DNA of 64,000 nucleotides from JAQGMV01 sp963828715 (GCA_963828715.1 CAWHFX010000017.1:182324-246323), one strand, 5' to 3'. Positions 36,131-45,869 are shown, numbered from the stretch's first letter. Made by a program: numbers and translations. The notes: a model not told the origin generated them from the letters alone.

Positions 36131-37363
36131 CTATCGAGTTTTGAGGCTGTCCTTGTCGTAGCCTGCCACGCGCTTGTAACTTTCGGACAGCGTGGTCAGC
36201 TCTTCGCGGCTGATCACGTCGTCGATGTTCCTGAAGGGCTTGTCGCCTGTGCGCCGGAAGACCTCCTGCAGGATGCGATCGGGAGGCGCGCGGCGGTTAG
36301 CGAGCACGACTTCACTCGTCGCGGGCAGCCGGGTGGCTTCGTACGCGCTTAGCGCGGCCGCGCCATCTGAATGCTCGCGCAGGGCATCGGCGAGCACGCG
36401 CGCGTCGAGTATCGCTTGCGCCGCACCGTTGGCACCGCGCGGATACATTGGATGAGCCGCGTCGCCAAGCAGCGTGAGACGTGCATGGCTCCAGCGCGGC
36501 AGCGGATCCTGATCGACCATCGGATACTCCAGGATGGTGTCGGCGCTCCGTATGAATTGCGGCACGTCGAGCCAGTCGAATCGCCAATCCTCGAGTATGT
36601 GGATGAAGTCTTCCAGCCGACCGGGCCGGTTCCAGTCGTTCTTCTGATATTCGGGCGTCTCGATATCGATGACCCAGTTCACGAGTTGCCGGTCCTGCGC
36701 ATCGATCGAGTTGCGGATGGGATAGAGCAGCAGCTTGGCGGGCTTGTGCCAGCCGACGCGTACCATGCTTGCGCCGGTGAGTATGCGGGGCCAGCGCGTC
36801 ACGCCGCGCCACATGTTAATGCCCGCGTACTTGGGCGGCCCCTCCTGCGGATAGAGTTGCTTGCGCACGACGGAATGGATGCCCTCGCAACTCACTACCA
36901 CGTCACCACGTTGTGCTTCGAGCGATTTCCCCGTCGTGGAGCTCTCGAAATACGCGATGCCGGTCTCCGCATCGACCCGGTTGCAGCGCCACCCCGTCAC
37001 GACCCGATCGGTGCCCGCGCGTGAGAGGAACGCGTCGAGCAGCACCTGCTGCAGGTCGCCGCGGTGTATCGAAAACTGCGGAAATTCGTACCCGGCATAG
37101 CGGCCCGCCGGCTCGCTATGGATGTATTGACCGTAGCGGTTGTAGAAGCGAAATTCGCGGGTGACGACCGCAACCTTCGTCAATGCATCTTCCAGACCCA
37201 GTCCGCACAGCTCGCGCGAGGCGTGCGGCAGAATATTGATGCCGACGCCGACAGGCTTCAGCTCGGATGCGGCCTCGAAGATGCGACACGGAATGCGTGC
37301 CCGATGCAGCATGAGCCCGAGTGTCAATCCGCCGATGCCGGCACCGATGATCACGACTTCCAT
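36131..37363 (-). CDS. FAD-dependent monooxygenase (aromatic hydroxylase type)
   Basis: The 410-residue group A flavin monooxygenase has VVIIGAGIGGLTLGLMLHRA at residues 3-22, a DVVVSCEGIHSVVRK segment (the DG fingerprint region) and LTLLGDAAHPMYPRGANGA, which binds the FAD ribityl and phosphate. It resembles salicylate/hydroxybenzoate hydroxylases and related flavin-dependent oxidoreductases. AAGGGG lies before the ATG. It follows the Bug gene at 37375 by 11 bp, so the Bug may take up the aromatic acid. Confidence 0.92.
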   Translation of the reverse strand: MEVVIIGAGIGGLTLGLMLHRARIPCRIFEAASELKPVGVGINILPHASRELCGLGLEDALTKVAVVTREFRFYNRYGQYIHSEPAGRYAGYEFPQFSIHRGDLQQVLLDAFLSRAGTDRVVTGWRCNRVDAETGIAYFESSTTGKSLEAQRGDVVVSCEGIHSVVRKQLYPQEGPPKYAGINMWRGVTRWPRILTGASMVRVGWHKPAKLLLYPIRNSIDAQDRQLVNWVIDIETPEYQKNDWNRPGRLEDFIHILEDWRFDWLDVPQFIRSADTILEYPMVDQDPLPRWSHARLTLLGDAAHPMYPRGANGAAQAILDARVLADALREHSDGAAALSAYEATRLPATSEVVLANRRAPPDRILQEVFRRTGDKPFRNIDDVISREELTTLSESYKRVAGYDKDSLKTR

Positions 37364-37374
37364 CCACGATCCCC

Positions 37375-38376
37375 TTAGTCGGCCTTGATGTTCGCCGCGG
37401 CCACGACGCGCGCCCAGCGTGTCAGGTCAGCGCTGACCAGCGTCGCGAAGCGCTCCGGCGTGCCGCCGACGGCGATCATGTCCTGACGCGCGAGCACCTC
37501 GCCCACCTCGACCTGCCCCAGCAGCACGTTCATCTCACTGTTCAGCTTCGCTATGATCGCAGCGGGCGTCCCGGCAGGCGCGAAAAGGCCGTACCACGTC
37601 TGCACGACGAGCTTGGGCAAGCCCTGCTCCTTCATGGTCGGCACGTCCGGGAAAGCAGCGGCGCGCTTGTCACTCATGACGCCCAGCATGCGTACTTTAC
37701 CGCTCCGCACCTGTGGCGAGATCGTCTGCATGGCCGCGACCATCGCCTGGACGTGACCGCCGATGAGATCCGCGGTGGCTCCGGATGCGCCCTTGTACGG
37801 CACATGAACGATGTCGATGCCGGTCTCCAGCTTGATCAACTCGGTGGTGAGATGCTGAGGACCGCCGTTGCCCGGCGAAGCGTAAAGCAGCTCGCCCGGC
37901 CGGCTCTTCGCAAGCTGAATCAGCTCGCCCATCGACTTCACCGGAAGCTGCGGATGAACGACCAGTGTGAGCTCGCTTGCTGCAACCTGAACGATCGGTG
38001 TGAAGCTCCTGATCGGATCGAACGGAAGCTTCGGCGTCAGTGCCGGCGAGGTTGCGAATGACGTTGCCGTCATAAGCAGCACATGTCCATCCGGCGCCGC
38101 TTTCGCGACGTAGTCGGTGCCGATAATGCCGGTCGCGCCAGGACGATTATCGGCAATGACCGCCACTTTCCAGCGCTCCGCGAGACGAGGCCCGAGCGCG
38201 CGCGCAACAATGTCCGCTCCTGTGCCGGGCGTGTAGGGGATCACCACCTGAACGTTGCGCTGAGGATATGCGACGGGATTCTGCGCGCCGAGGCCGCCGG
38301 CCCAGCACGCAAGCGCTGTCGCGATCGAGCCTTGCGCCAGGAGGCGGGATGTCGATCGCAAACGACGGCGCAACAC
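37375..38376 (-). CDS. Bug/TctC-family receptor with flavin monooxygenase
   Basis: The 333-residue protein has an arginine-rich N-terminus and hydrophobic signal ending near GGLGAQ, and motifs YPQRNVQVVIPYTPGTGAD, VIADNRPGATGIIGTD, HVPYKGASGATAD and PTMKEQGLPKL. It begins with a GTG at 38376, one base after the methyltransferase stop, and ends 11 bp before the monooxygenase start. These three leftward genes are one operon. Confidence 0.92.
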   Translation of the reverse strand: MLRRRLRSTSRLLAQGSIATALACWAGGLGAQNPVAYPQRNVQVVIPYTPGTGADIVARALGPRLAERWKVAVIADNRPGATGIIGTDYVAKAAPDGHVLLMTATSFATSPALTPKLPFDPIRSFTPIVQVAASELTLVVHPQLPVKSMGELIQLAKSRPGELLYASPGNGGPQHLTTELIKLETGIDIVHVPYKGASGATADLIGGHVQAMVAAMQTISPQVRSGKVRMLGVMSDKRAAAFPDVPTMKEQGLPKLVVQTWYGLFAPAGTPAAIIAKLNSEMNVLLGQVEVGEVLARQDMIAVGGTPERFATLVSADLTRWARVVAAANIKAD

Positions 38377-38377
38377 T

Positions 38378-39151
38378 CTAAAGCGTCGGCTTGACGGCGA
38401 CCGTCAGTGCGGGCCGATGGTCGAAGCGGATCGTTCCGCCGTCCAGGCGCAGGTTGAGGCCCGCCGTCGCGCCGCGTCTGGCCAACTCCGCCATCACGAC
38501 TTTCAGCGGACCGACTCGCTCCGGAGCGTTTGTGATTTTCATCCACTCGCCGGCTTCACGATCATTGATCCACGGCGTACAGCTTTCAACCTGCAATCCG
38601 GCTGCAATGAGATGACGCTCGAGCTCGCTTCTCGGCAGCATGCGAACGTGAGACGGGTCCCGCAGGATCTCGAGCGCGTTGTGAAGCGCGGCTTCCTCCG
38701 GGTTCTCCGAAGCCGTCACGTCGACCGTCACCATACGGGCACCCGGCTTCATTACGCGTGCCATCTCGCGCAGTGTCAGCGCCGGGTCGACAAAGTGATG
38801 GAGCGCCGAGCGGGAGACAACCACATCGAAGGACGCATTGTCGAACGGCAGAGCTTCGGCGCGGCCGAGCTGGAAGCGCACATTGGAGAGACCCGCGCAA
38901 CGCTTCTCCGCGTTCTTGAGCATCTCCGGCGTGAGGTCGCAACCGATCACTTCTCCCGCGTCGCGGGCAAGCACTTCCACGACAATGCCGGGCCCGCAAG
39001 CAACGTCGAGCGCGCGCGAGGTTTTCGTGAGTCGGGCCGCCTCTCGGATACGCTCGAGAATGGCTGCGTCGTTGAACACCGCGGCATGCGCCATGGTGTC
39101 GGCCTGACGGCCGAATTCGGCGCGGATTACGCTGTCGTGAGCTCCTGACAT
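38378..39151 (-). CDS. Class I SAM-dependent methyltransferase
   Basis: The 257-residue protein has motif I LDVACGPGIVVEVLA, motif II VIGCDLTPEML and the post-motif segment SFDVVVSRSALHHFVDP, the UbiE/Methyltransf_11 pattern. The ATG at 39151 has AGGA six bases upstream; the frame also opens at a TTG further out. First gene of the methyltransferase-Bug-monooxygenase operon, so O- or C-methylation of a small aromatic is a reasonable guess. Confidence 0.9.
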   Translation of the reverse strand: MSGAHDSVIRAEFGRQADTMAHAAVFNDAAILERIREAARLTKTSRALDVACGPGIVVEVLARDAGEVIGCDLTPEMLKNAEKRCAGLSNVRFQLGRAEALPFDNASFDVVVSRSALHHFVDPALTLREMARVMKPGARMVTVDVTASENPEEAALHNALEILRDPSHVRMLPRSELERHLIAAGLQVESCTPWINDREAGEWMKITNAPERVGPLKVVMAELARRGATAGLNLRLDGGTIRFDHRPALTVAVKPTL

Positions 39152-39351
39152 CCAATGTCCTGTTCCCGTTGCGCTCAAGGAAGAAGCGACCTTGTGAATC
39201 GATTGTAACGCCGGCCGACGGAGAGGGCGCCGTAGAGCGATTCAGACGAAGCCTGAGCTTTTTGATGGAATGACGCCACCGGCAGGCGGCCGGTCTGGCG
39301 CCAACTCCCTCGGGCGGTGGTCCGGATGCTAGAGTAGTGATCGGATCCTAC

Positions 39352-40296
39352 ATGTGCGAGGTGCCCGTGCTCCCCACGCCGACTTTCCATCACCTGCATC
39401 TCAATTCGGTCGACCCGGACGCGGCGATCGATTTCTACACGCGGCAATTCGCGAGCACATCGCGGACGACATGGAACGGCGAGCCGGCGCTCGACTGCGG
39501 CGAGGGGACCCTCATTCTCTTCAGCAAGGTCGAGTCGGCACCGGAGACCGACCCGCAGCGCACCGCGCTCTGGCATTTCGGCTGGCACGTGCCGGACTCA
39601 CGCGCGAGCCTCGAGCGCTATCGGCAGCGGCGCGAGGTAAAGATCCATCCGCTCTACACGAGCGACGAAGGCGATCACGTCGAGATCAGCAGCGACACGT
39701 GGCCGGGCAAGGAAGGCGTGCTCGGGCTCACCCGCGAGCAGATCCGCGAAGCGCGCGCCGGAGGCGTCGAACCGACGCGGCGTGGCGGCTTCTCCTACAT
39801 GGAAGGCCCCGACAACGCGCTCGTCGAGTACTCCGGCAACCAACCGAAGGAACGCTTCAATCACGTGCACATGTGGCAGGAACACCCCTTTTGTGCGCAG
39901 CTCTGGTATCGCCTGCATCTGAACGCCCCGTCGATGCCCGGACGCGAGAGCGCGACGCCGCTCACGGAACAGAACTGCCAGGTGCCGCGAGGCGCCGACC
40001 GCACGTGGCCTTCGCTCACGCGCGAGGGGATGTATCGCTCGCCGCGCGCGGCGGTGATGTTCAGTAATGTCGCGCTGATGTGGTATCCGAAGCAGGACGA
40101 GCGCACTCTCGTGTCCACACGAGGGCACCTCATCGATCACATCGGGCTGGGCGTCGTCGATCTGGACGCGTGGGTATCGAAGCTGCGAAGCGAGGACGTG
40201 CCTATCGTGGAAGGTCCTTACGCCCTCGGCGACACGCGTGCCGTGATGATCGAGGGACCCGGTCGCGAAGCACTGGAGCTGGTGGAACTACGCTGA
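39352..40296 (+). CDS. VOC family protein (glyoxalase/extradiol-dioxygenase fold)
   Basis: The 314-residue protein has two vicinal-oxygen-chelate halves: FHHLHLNSVDPDAAIDFY at the start, with ALWHFGWHVPD and a GPDNALVEY strand, and a second set with LIDHIGLGVVDLDAW and MIEGPGREALELVEL. HHLH, WHF and HIGLG supply candidate metal ligands. The ATG at 39352 is used. Divergent from the methyltransferase operon by 200 bp. Substrate unknown. Confidence 0.85.
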   Translation: MCEVPVLPTPTFHHLHLNSVDPDAAIDFYTRQFASTSRTTWNGEPALDCGEGTLILFSKVESAPETDPQRTALWHFGWHVPDSRASLERYRQRREVKIHPLYTSDEGDHVEISSDTWPGKEGVLGLTREQIREARAGGVEPTRRGGFSYMEGPDNALVEYSGNQPKERFNHVHMWQEHPFCAQLWYRLHLNAPSMPGRESATPLTEQNCQVPRGADRTWPSLTREGMYRSPRAAVMFSNVALMWYPKQDERTLVSTRGHLIDHIGLGVVDLDAWVSKLRSEDVPIVEGPYALGDTRAVMIEGPGREALELVELR

Positions 40297-40333
40297 CGGG
40301 TCCGCAGGCGGCTGCGCTGCTTCTGGCTTTAAC

Positions 40334-41476
40334 TCAGGGTGGCGGAATCGAGGTGAGCGGGACAGAGAGATTGATGTTCTCGACAGTGCCCTGCACCGTG
40401 TAGAGTTTTTCGATCCGGAATGTTCCGGCCGTTTCGCCCCTTCCTCCCTGTGCCGGCTGCCACTGCCGCACCAGCCTGCCGCCGAACCCGCTGTAGTACT
40501 GCCCCTCGGGTCCCGGAGTAATCGGGCCTTCGCTATATACGTTCAGCGGCTGCGCTACTGGAACCTGGATGCGAAGCGGAAACCTTGTCGTCTGACCTGC
40601 AGGCTGCCACCAGCCCCTCCCATATGTCACCTGAACCGCGGGCGCCGGCACCGGAGACGCGGAACCATAGTCGCCCACGCCCCCTGTCACGGGCCCGTTC
40701 GAATCCGTCCTGGCTGTCTGCTCAGTGCTGCCCACGAGGCGTTGTCCCGGGATGTATGGACACGCAGCCGGTTGCGCAGTCGACGACGGATCGGACTGCG
40801 TGTCCGGGCGCATGACGCCGAGGTTCAACGTGATGTCACGCGTCTGGCCGTCGGCAGACCGGATGCGGCCGCTGCGCGTGAATTCGCTTACGACCGTGAC
40901 GGCCACATCGTAATAGGGTCGCGTCGCCGGATCGTTGCTGACGGGCCGCCACTTGACCGCGGTGCGCGAGACGGTCACGACCACTTGCGTCGGGACCGGC
41001 TGCAAGCCCATATCGCTCGCGCGCGCTTCGATCGCGGTTTCGAGCTCTCGCTTGAGCTTTCGGTCCCATGTCTCGGTTTGTGACGGAGACGGCGAAGCAC
41101 CTTGCGAATTACTCGCATCGCAGAGAATCCGGTCCGGACCATAGCGCTGGCACACCCCGGGACGTGCCCTCAGAATCTCCTGGACGCGAGCGGGATCCAC
41201 CTCGTAGACACAGCCCGGTCCGGCATTGCTCGCTCGCTCTGCGGGTTGCGCAAGTGCGGGTTGCTGCGCGGCATCGGGTCTGCAAGGGATATTGCGGCCG
41301 GTTCCGCGTCGCGGTCCGCAATGACATTGGCCGTCGGCTTCGAGCTGGCAGTAAACGCTGTCGATCGGCGGTGCGGCTCCTGGAGTCGTACTCGCGCGTA
41401 CGGCCACCACGCCAGAACCGGTCATCAAGAGCCATGCCGAAGCCAGAGCGATTGACCGCAGAAGATGGCGCGACAT
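40334..41476 (-). CDS. Exported cysteine-containing protein, unknown
   Basis: The 380-residue protein has signal LASAWLLMTGSGVVAVRAS, then a Cys cluster (SVYCQLEADGQCHCGPRRG), a CQRYGPDRILCD pair, a beta domain with RKLKRELETAIEARA ahead of VPTQVVVTVSRTAVKW, and a Pro/Gly-rich end. The ATG at 41476 has GGGAGG upstream. No family recognised. Its neighbour at 41789 is divergent and also exported. Confidence 0.65.
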   Translation of the reverse strand: MSRHLLRSIALASAWLLMTGSGVVAVRASTTPGAAPPIDSVYCQLEADGQCHCGPRRGTGRNIPCRPDAAQQPALAQPAERASNAGPGCVYEVDPARVQEILRARPGVCQRYGPDRILCDASNSQGASPSPSQTETWDRKLKRELETAIEARASDMGLQPVPTQVVVTVSRTAVKWRPVSNDPATRPYYDVAVTVVSEFTRSGRIRSADGQTRDITLNLGVMRPDTQSDPSSTAQPAACPYIPGQRLVGSTEQTARTDSNGPVTGGVGDYGSASPVPAPAVQVTYGRGWWQPAGQTTRFPLRIQVPVAQPLNVYSEGPITPGPEGQYYSGFGGRLVRQWQPAQGGRGETAGTFRIEKLYTVQGTVENINLSVPLTSIPPP

Positions 41477-41788
41477 GTGTCCTCCCTGAGGTGCTCGATG
41501 CTCAGCGTCGATCACTGTCGGCGGCCTGGGCGAGCGTGTGTATCACGTTGCACTTCGATGCCGCGAAGCGAGCGCCGGTCACTGCATCAACGCGCATCGA
41601 ACATGAATCCGCGGAACAGGCGTTTACGATCAGGCGGCGGTGCGGACGTCGTCGTTAGGCGACATTTCTCAGGGTCGAACTATAACACTCACCGCAGCAT
41701 GCTATGTGAGTGGTATCTTACGCGACGTCGCGCGGGTCGCGACTGTCAGGCAAGCCCCACGAGGGCAAGACAATCGAAGGAGATCGAT
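41477..41788. other. Divergent intergenic region
   Basis: This 312-bp gap separates two divergent exported-protein genes. No gene or clear hairpin is seen; it should hold both promoters. Confidence 0.4.
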
Positions 41789-42619
41789 ATGACTGGAAAA
41801 ACTCGGATCGTCATCGCAGTTGCGAGCGCCTTTGGTTGCACGGCGGCAGCGCATGCAGCGTCGAATCATCAGGCAAACTGGATTGCCGCCGGGGATGAAC
41901 AGTATCCCCCGATGGTCATGTTCGAGGGCAACAATGCGGACACGGTTGCCACGATCACCACACCGGATGCCGAAAACGTCGGGGCTGGTTTGAGCAACGC
42001 GGCAAGCGCGATCGCTGGCGAACGATCGCGCACGACCAAATGGCGGATCAGGCGCTCGACTGCGAGCGCGGCGAGTTCACAAAGCGAATGGGTTGCAGCT
42101 GGCGATGAACACTACCCGCCGATGGTCATGTTCGAGGGGCTGCGCACTGACACGATCGCCAGCACCGATCCCGACGCCGTTGCGAGCACTACAACCGACT
42201 CGCTCGAGAAGACCTCGACCGAAACGAGCGAAAGTATCGGCGGCACGAGCGAGACTCCGTCTGAGTCGATCGGCGCTGTGCTTCCACTCGAGCCGCCGAC
42301 CGATCCGGACCGGAACACAGGAACGGACATGCATAGCGGCAAGCAGGACAAGATCTCCGGCACGAATCCTGAAACGCCGGACCGTGCCTCAAACGATGTG
42401 GACAGCGAGGGCTATGTCGTGAGCTGGACGCCTGCGACTTCCTCGGATTGGGAAGCCTACAGCATCAAGCACGACGTCGAGAACACTCCGCCGGCGTCGT
42501 CTACCGATGTCGAACAGCTCATCGGGATGTACGACATACTCCTGCCCCCGAGCGGTGTCTCGCCCGCGCCCGAACCAACTGCCGTTCAGGGGCTGACGAA
42601 CGAGGAAAGTCCCGGATAG
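41789..42619 (+). CDS. Exported low-complexity protein with a duplicated 17-residue motif
   Basis: The 276-residue protein has an N-terminal signal (AVASAFGCTAAAHA). The motif W[IV]AAGDE[QH]YPPMVMFEG occurs twice, near residues 31-47 and 97-113, followed each time by a Thr/Asp-rich stretch (TVATITTPDAE; TIASTDPDAV). The rest is Ser/Thr/Glu-rich and probably disordered. GAAGGAGATC precedes the ATG. A strong terminator follows at 42642. Function unknown; the exact repeat suggests a binding or assembly motif. Confidence 0.65.
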   Translation: MTGKTRIVIAVASAFGCTAAAHAASNHQANWIAAGDEQYPPMVMFEGNNADTVATITTPDAENVGAGLSNAASAIAGERSRTTKWRIRRSTASAASSQSEWVAAGDEHYPPMVMFEGLRTDTIASTDPDAVASTTTDSLEKTSTETSESIGGTSETPSESIGAVLPLEPPTDPDRNTGTDMHSGKQDKISGTNPETPDRASNDVDSEGYVVSWTPATSSDWEAYSIKHDVENTPPASSTDVEQLIGMYDILLPPSGVSPAPEPTAVQGLTNEESPG

Positions 42620-42641
42620 CGTGATGCCTCGGCAACAGAAG

Positions 42642-42666
42642 CGCGGCCACTAAGGCCGCGTTTTTG
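42642..42666 (+). terminator. Rho-independent terminator
   Basis: CGCGGCC at 42642-42648 pairs perfectly with GGCCGCG at 42654-42660 around ACTAA, followed by TTTTT. It ends transcription of the gene at 41789 and lies 23 bases after its stop. Confidence 0.9.
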
Positions 42667-42711
42667 TATGTGCAACGGCGCTTATGATACGGGGGACTTC
42701 GGCACAGCGGT

Positions 42712-43707
42712 TCAATCCAGAGTGATGTTCGCTTTCCTGATGACGCCGGCAAAGCGCGCCGACTCGTCGGCCATATGAGCATTGAACTGCTCGCTGCTCG
42801 CAGGAAAGTATTCGTAACCGAATGTCGTATATCGTTGTGCCATGTCAGGCTCCGCGAGGACCTTCCCCAGATCGCGGCGCATCTTCTCCGTGACCCCGAG
42901 AGCAATGCCTCTCGGCGCTGCGAGAGCGGTCCATCCGATCGCCTCGAGCTCGGCGGGGCCGCCGGACTCCCGCACAGTGGGCACATCGGGGAAGGCGTCC
43001 AGGCGCTTCGCGCCAACGACGGCGATGTATCGCAGACGGCCGACCTTGTGCAAGGCTTGGGTTGTGCCGTAAGTGCCCAGTGCAAAGGCGAGCTCGCCGC
43101 TCGCGACATCGGAGTAGAGCTGCGAGGTCTCTTTGTAAACGACATGCTGCATCTGCGTTCCGGTCAGTGACTGGAAGAGCTGAGAAGCGATGTGCACGGG
43201 GTTGCCGATCGACCACGAGCCGTAGTTCAGCTTACCTGGCTTGGCGCGTGCGTCGGCAACGAGGTCGCCCACGCTCTTATACGGGCTGTTCGTCGGCACG
43301 ACGAAGAAGAACGACGCCTTGAAGAGCGGCAGCAGAAGCTCGAAGTCTGACGCAGGCTCGTATGGCAGCTTCTTGAAGACGTGCGGATAGGCGGTCAAGT
43401 GCACGTTGTCGAGTTGGATGAGATCGTAACCGTTCTTGTCGCCCTGCTTGAATGCGGTGATCGCGATGAAGCCGTTACCGCCGGGACGGTTCTCGACGAT
43501 CACCTGCGTGCTCCACAACTTGCTCAGCTTCTCGGCGAGTACTCGCGCGATGACTTCCGGTCCCGCACCGGATGGAAAGGGCGTGATAATGCGAACCGGT
43601 TTCGCCGGCCACTCGGTCGTGGATTGTGCGAACGCGTGCGATGGCGCGGTGTACGGCGAGAGAGCGAACATGCCGGCTGTTGCCAGCGTAAGAAATAAAC
43701 GGCGCAT
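42712..43707 (-). CDS. Bug/TctC-family receptor, divergent type
   Basis: The protein of about 331 residues has signal LFLTLATAGMFALSPYTA and motifs WPAKPVRIITPFPSGAGPE, VIVENRPGGNGFIAI, HVVYKETSQLYSD and PTVRESGGPAEL. Several Bug positions differ: DKNGYDLI for PDGYTLL and VVYKETS for PYKGG, so the ligand pocket probably differs. The ATG near 43707 is chosen. It is divergent from the Bug at 43834. Confidence 0.9.
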   Translation of the reverse strand: MRRLFLTLATAGMFALSPYTAPSHAFAQSTTEWPAKPVRIITPFPSGAGPEVIARVLAEKLSKLWSTQVIVENRPGGNGFIAITAFKQGDKNGYDLIQLDNVHLTAYPHVFKKLPYEPASDFELLLPLFKASFFFVVPTNSPYKSVGDLVADARAKPGKLNYGSWSIGNPVHIASQLFQSLTGTQMQHVVYKETSQLYSDVASGELAFALGTYGTTQALHKVGRLRYIAVVGAKRLDAFPDVPTVRESGGPAELEAIGWTALAAPRGIALGVTEKMRRDLGKVLAEPDMAQRYTTFGYEYFPASSEQFNAHMADESARFAGVIRKANITLD

Positions 43708-43833
43708 CCTGTGATCCATGCCGATTCGCAGAACTCTCACGTTTCGAAGCTATGGCAAATGATAGCGTAGGGATCTGCCTTGGGGCTGGATCCGGTCTAA
43801 TCCTGTGTTCCCATGTGAATTTGTACCTCAGCG

Positions 43834-44796
43834 ATGAACTTCCACAATGCCGTCGTGCTACAGATTCTTATGCTCGTGTTCACCGCGTTGAACCCCAGCG
43901 CGGCCCTGAGCCAGGACTATCCCGCGCGTCCGGTGCGGATCGTCACCTCGCCCGCCGGCGGCGGCAGCGATCTCGTAGCGCGGCTGATCGCGCGGGGCAT
44001 CGCTCCGCTGCTCGGCCAGCAGGTGATCGTGGATAACCGGCCCGCCATCCTTGCGCCGGAGGTGGTCGCCAAGGCCGCGCCCGACGGTTACACGGTGCTC
44101 GTCGCCGGCAGCACGCATTGGCTGGCGCCGCTGATCGAGAAGGTCTCCTATGATCCGCTGAGAGATTTCGCCGCGGTCGCGGTGCTCGGCCGATCGCCGG
44201 TGGTGCTGGTCGTGCATCCGTCGATGCCGCTGAAAACGGTACGCCAACTGGTCGATCTCGCGAAGGCGCGACCCGGCGACCTCAATTCGGCGGTCGGCGC
44301 GCCCGGCAGCTCGAACTTTCTCGGAGCGGTGCTGTTCGACTACCTTGCCGGCGTGAAGATCACGCGCATCCCGTACAAGGGTGCCGCGCCAGCGATGACG
44401 GCGATCATGAGTGGAGAGGTGCAGGTCATGTTTCCGACCGCCGGCTCCGCGGCGCCGCATGTGCAGTCAGGGCGCTTACGCGCGCTCGCGGTCGGCAGCG
44501 CGCGTGCCTCCGTCCTCGCCCCGGGGCTGCCGACGATCGCTGCCGCCGGCGTGCCTGGCTATGATTCGGATTTTCTCTCGGCAGTATTCGCCCCGGCCGG
44601 GACACCGGCTGCGATCGTCTCACGCTTGAACCGCGAGATCGCGCGCTATCTGCAGTCGGCCGAGGGTAAAGAGGCCTTCCTGAAGGCCGGTAACGAGGTC
44701 GCGCCCAGCACGCCCGAAGATCTCACGGCGACAATCAAGTCGGAGATGGCGACTTACGGCAAAGTCCTGAAGGCGGCAGGCGTCAGCGCTCCATAG
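43834..44796 (+). CDS. Bug/TctC-family receptor
   Basis: The 320-residue protein has signal ILMLVFTALNPSAALSQ and motifs YPARPVRIVTSPAGGGSD, VIVDNRPAILAPEVV (shortened after NRP), PDGYTVLV, RIPYKGAAPAMT and PTIAAAGVPGY. The DNRP loop lacks the GGxxxIG stretch seen in the other receptors. It is the last Bug in the window; no enzyme gene follows it. Confidence 0.91.
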   Translation: MNFHNAVVLQILMLVFTALNPSAALSQDYPARPVRIVTSPAGGGSDLVARLIARGIAPLLGQQVIVDNRPAILAPEVVAKAAPDGYTVLVAGSTHWLAPLIEKVSYDPLRDFAAVAVLGRSPVVLVVHPSMPLKTVRQLVDLAKARPGDLNSAVGAPGSSNFLGAVLFDYLAGVKITRIPYKGAAPAMTAIMSGEVQVMFPTAGSAAPHVQSGRLRALAVGSARASVLAPGLPTIAAAGVPGYDSDFLSAVFAPAGTPAAIVSRLNREIARYLQSAEGKEAFLKAGNEVAPSTPEDLTATIKSEMATYGKVLKAAGVSAP

Positions 44797-45347
44797 CGAT
44801 GCGAGCGTCGCTACCCTTTTCGGCGCGATCGCTCTGACCACGCGCGTTCTGATGCGAATCTCGAGAGGAACCTCGCGGTCGTCTCAGAAGGCGTAATGCG
44901 GTCTGCGAGGATTTACCGGTCCGATGGGTGCTGTGCGCTTGCGGGTCTGCGCTCGCAGCCGCTCCCGATGGTGCCTCGGTTGCTGTGTGCTTTGCCTTCA
45001 CCAAGGATGCTTACGCCGGTACGCACGCAGAGGTTGAACGTCGAATGCTTGGCAAGATTCTCAATGCGCTTGCATGGCTCCTCATCGGCGTCCTGTTCGC
45101 CCATGCCGTGCTCGTCAGTATCTCGCCTGCGCTATGCGTGCTGTCGTGCTGACACGCCCATGAGCCGGCGGTTCGTCACCGTGCAGCGAGGCGCGCAAGG
45201 CGTTATCGAAGGCTCGCGAGGTTCTTGCTCCATCGGTGCCGTAGCGGGTGCGCCCGCATTGTAGGCCCCTCCCTTGCACTGTCAGTGCCACTTTGCCGCC
45301 TTTGGCAAGGCGTTAGCACTACCGATTTCAGATGGAGGAGATCTCGT
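44797..45347. other. 551-bp stretch, at most one tiny ORF
   Basis: No confident gene. A 35-codon frame at 45045-45152 would encode one membrane segment (MLGKILNALAWLLIGVLFAH) but its ribosome site is weak, so I do not call it. The right end must hold the promoter of the stress-protein gene. Confidence 0.4.
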
Positions 45348-45869
45348 ATGGCACATGAACCCGGAATGGTGACTGGACTATTCAGTGATCGAGAAAGTGC
45401 GGAGCGTGCGTATCAATCAGCCGCGTCACGTGGTTACACCACGAATGACATCAACCTTGCGATGTCCGACGAAACTCGCAAACGGCATTTCGGCAGTAGC
45501 ACCACCACGACAGAGTTAGGGAACAAGGCCGCGGAGGGCGCGGGAGTCGGGGGGGCCGTTGGGGGCACCGTGGGCGCTATTGCGGCCGCCATCGCGGCGA
45601 TAGGCACTTCGCTCGTGATACCGGGGCTCGGCATCGTTATTGCGGGACCTGCCGCCGCGGCTCTCGCGGGCGCAGGAGCCGGCGCCGCCGCCGGTGGCAT
45701 AGTGGGTGCCCTCGTCGGTTGGGGCATCCCGGAGGAGCGCGTGAAGCACTATGAGGCGGGCATCAAGAAGGGGGGCATTCTGATGGGCGTGCGACCGCGC
45801 TCCGACGAGGACGCGAAGTATTTCTCTCAGGATTGGCGAGCCAACCGCGCCGAGCACGTCTACCCATAA
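45348..45869 (+). CDS. YflT-like general stress protein with glycine-zipper segment
   Basis: The 173-residue protein starts with VTGLFSDRESAERAYQSAAS, the YflT/heat-induced stress protein N-terminal fold. It continues into a Gly/Ala-rich hydrophobic stretch (AGVGGAVGGTVGAIAAAIAA and a second run near residue 100) like glycine-zipper membrane hairpins, and ends with GGILMGVRPRSDEDAKYF. GGAGGAG precedes the ATG at 45348. Related proteins are induced by stress in many beta- and gammaproteobacteria. It probably inserts in a membrane. Confidence 0.8.
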   Translation: MAHEPGMVTGLFSDRESAERAYQSAASRGYTTNDINLAMSDETRKRHFGSSTTTTELGNKAAEGAGVGGAVGGTVGAIAAAIAAIGTSLVIPGLGIVIAGPAAAALAGAGAGAAAGGIVGALVGWGIPEERVKHYEAGIKKGGILMGVRPRSDEDAKYFSQDWRANRAEHVYP

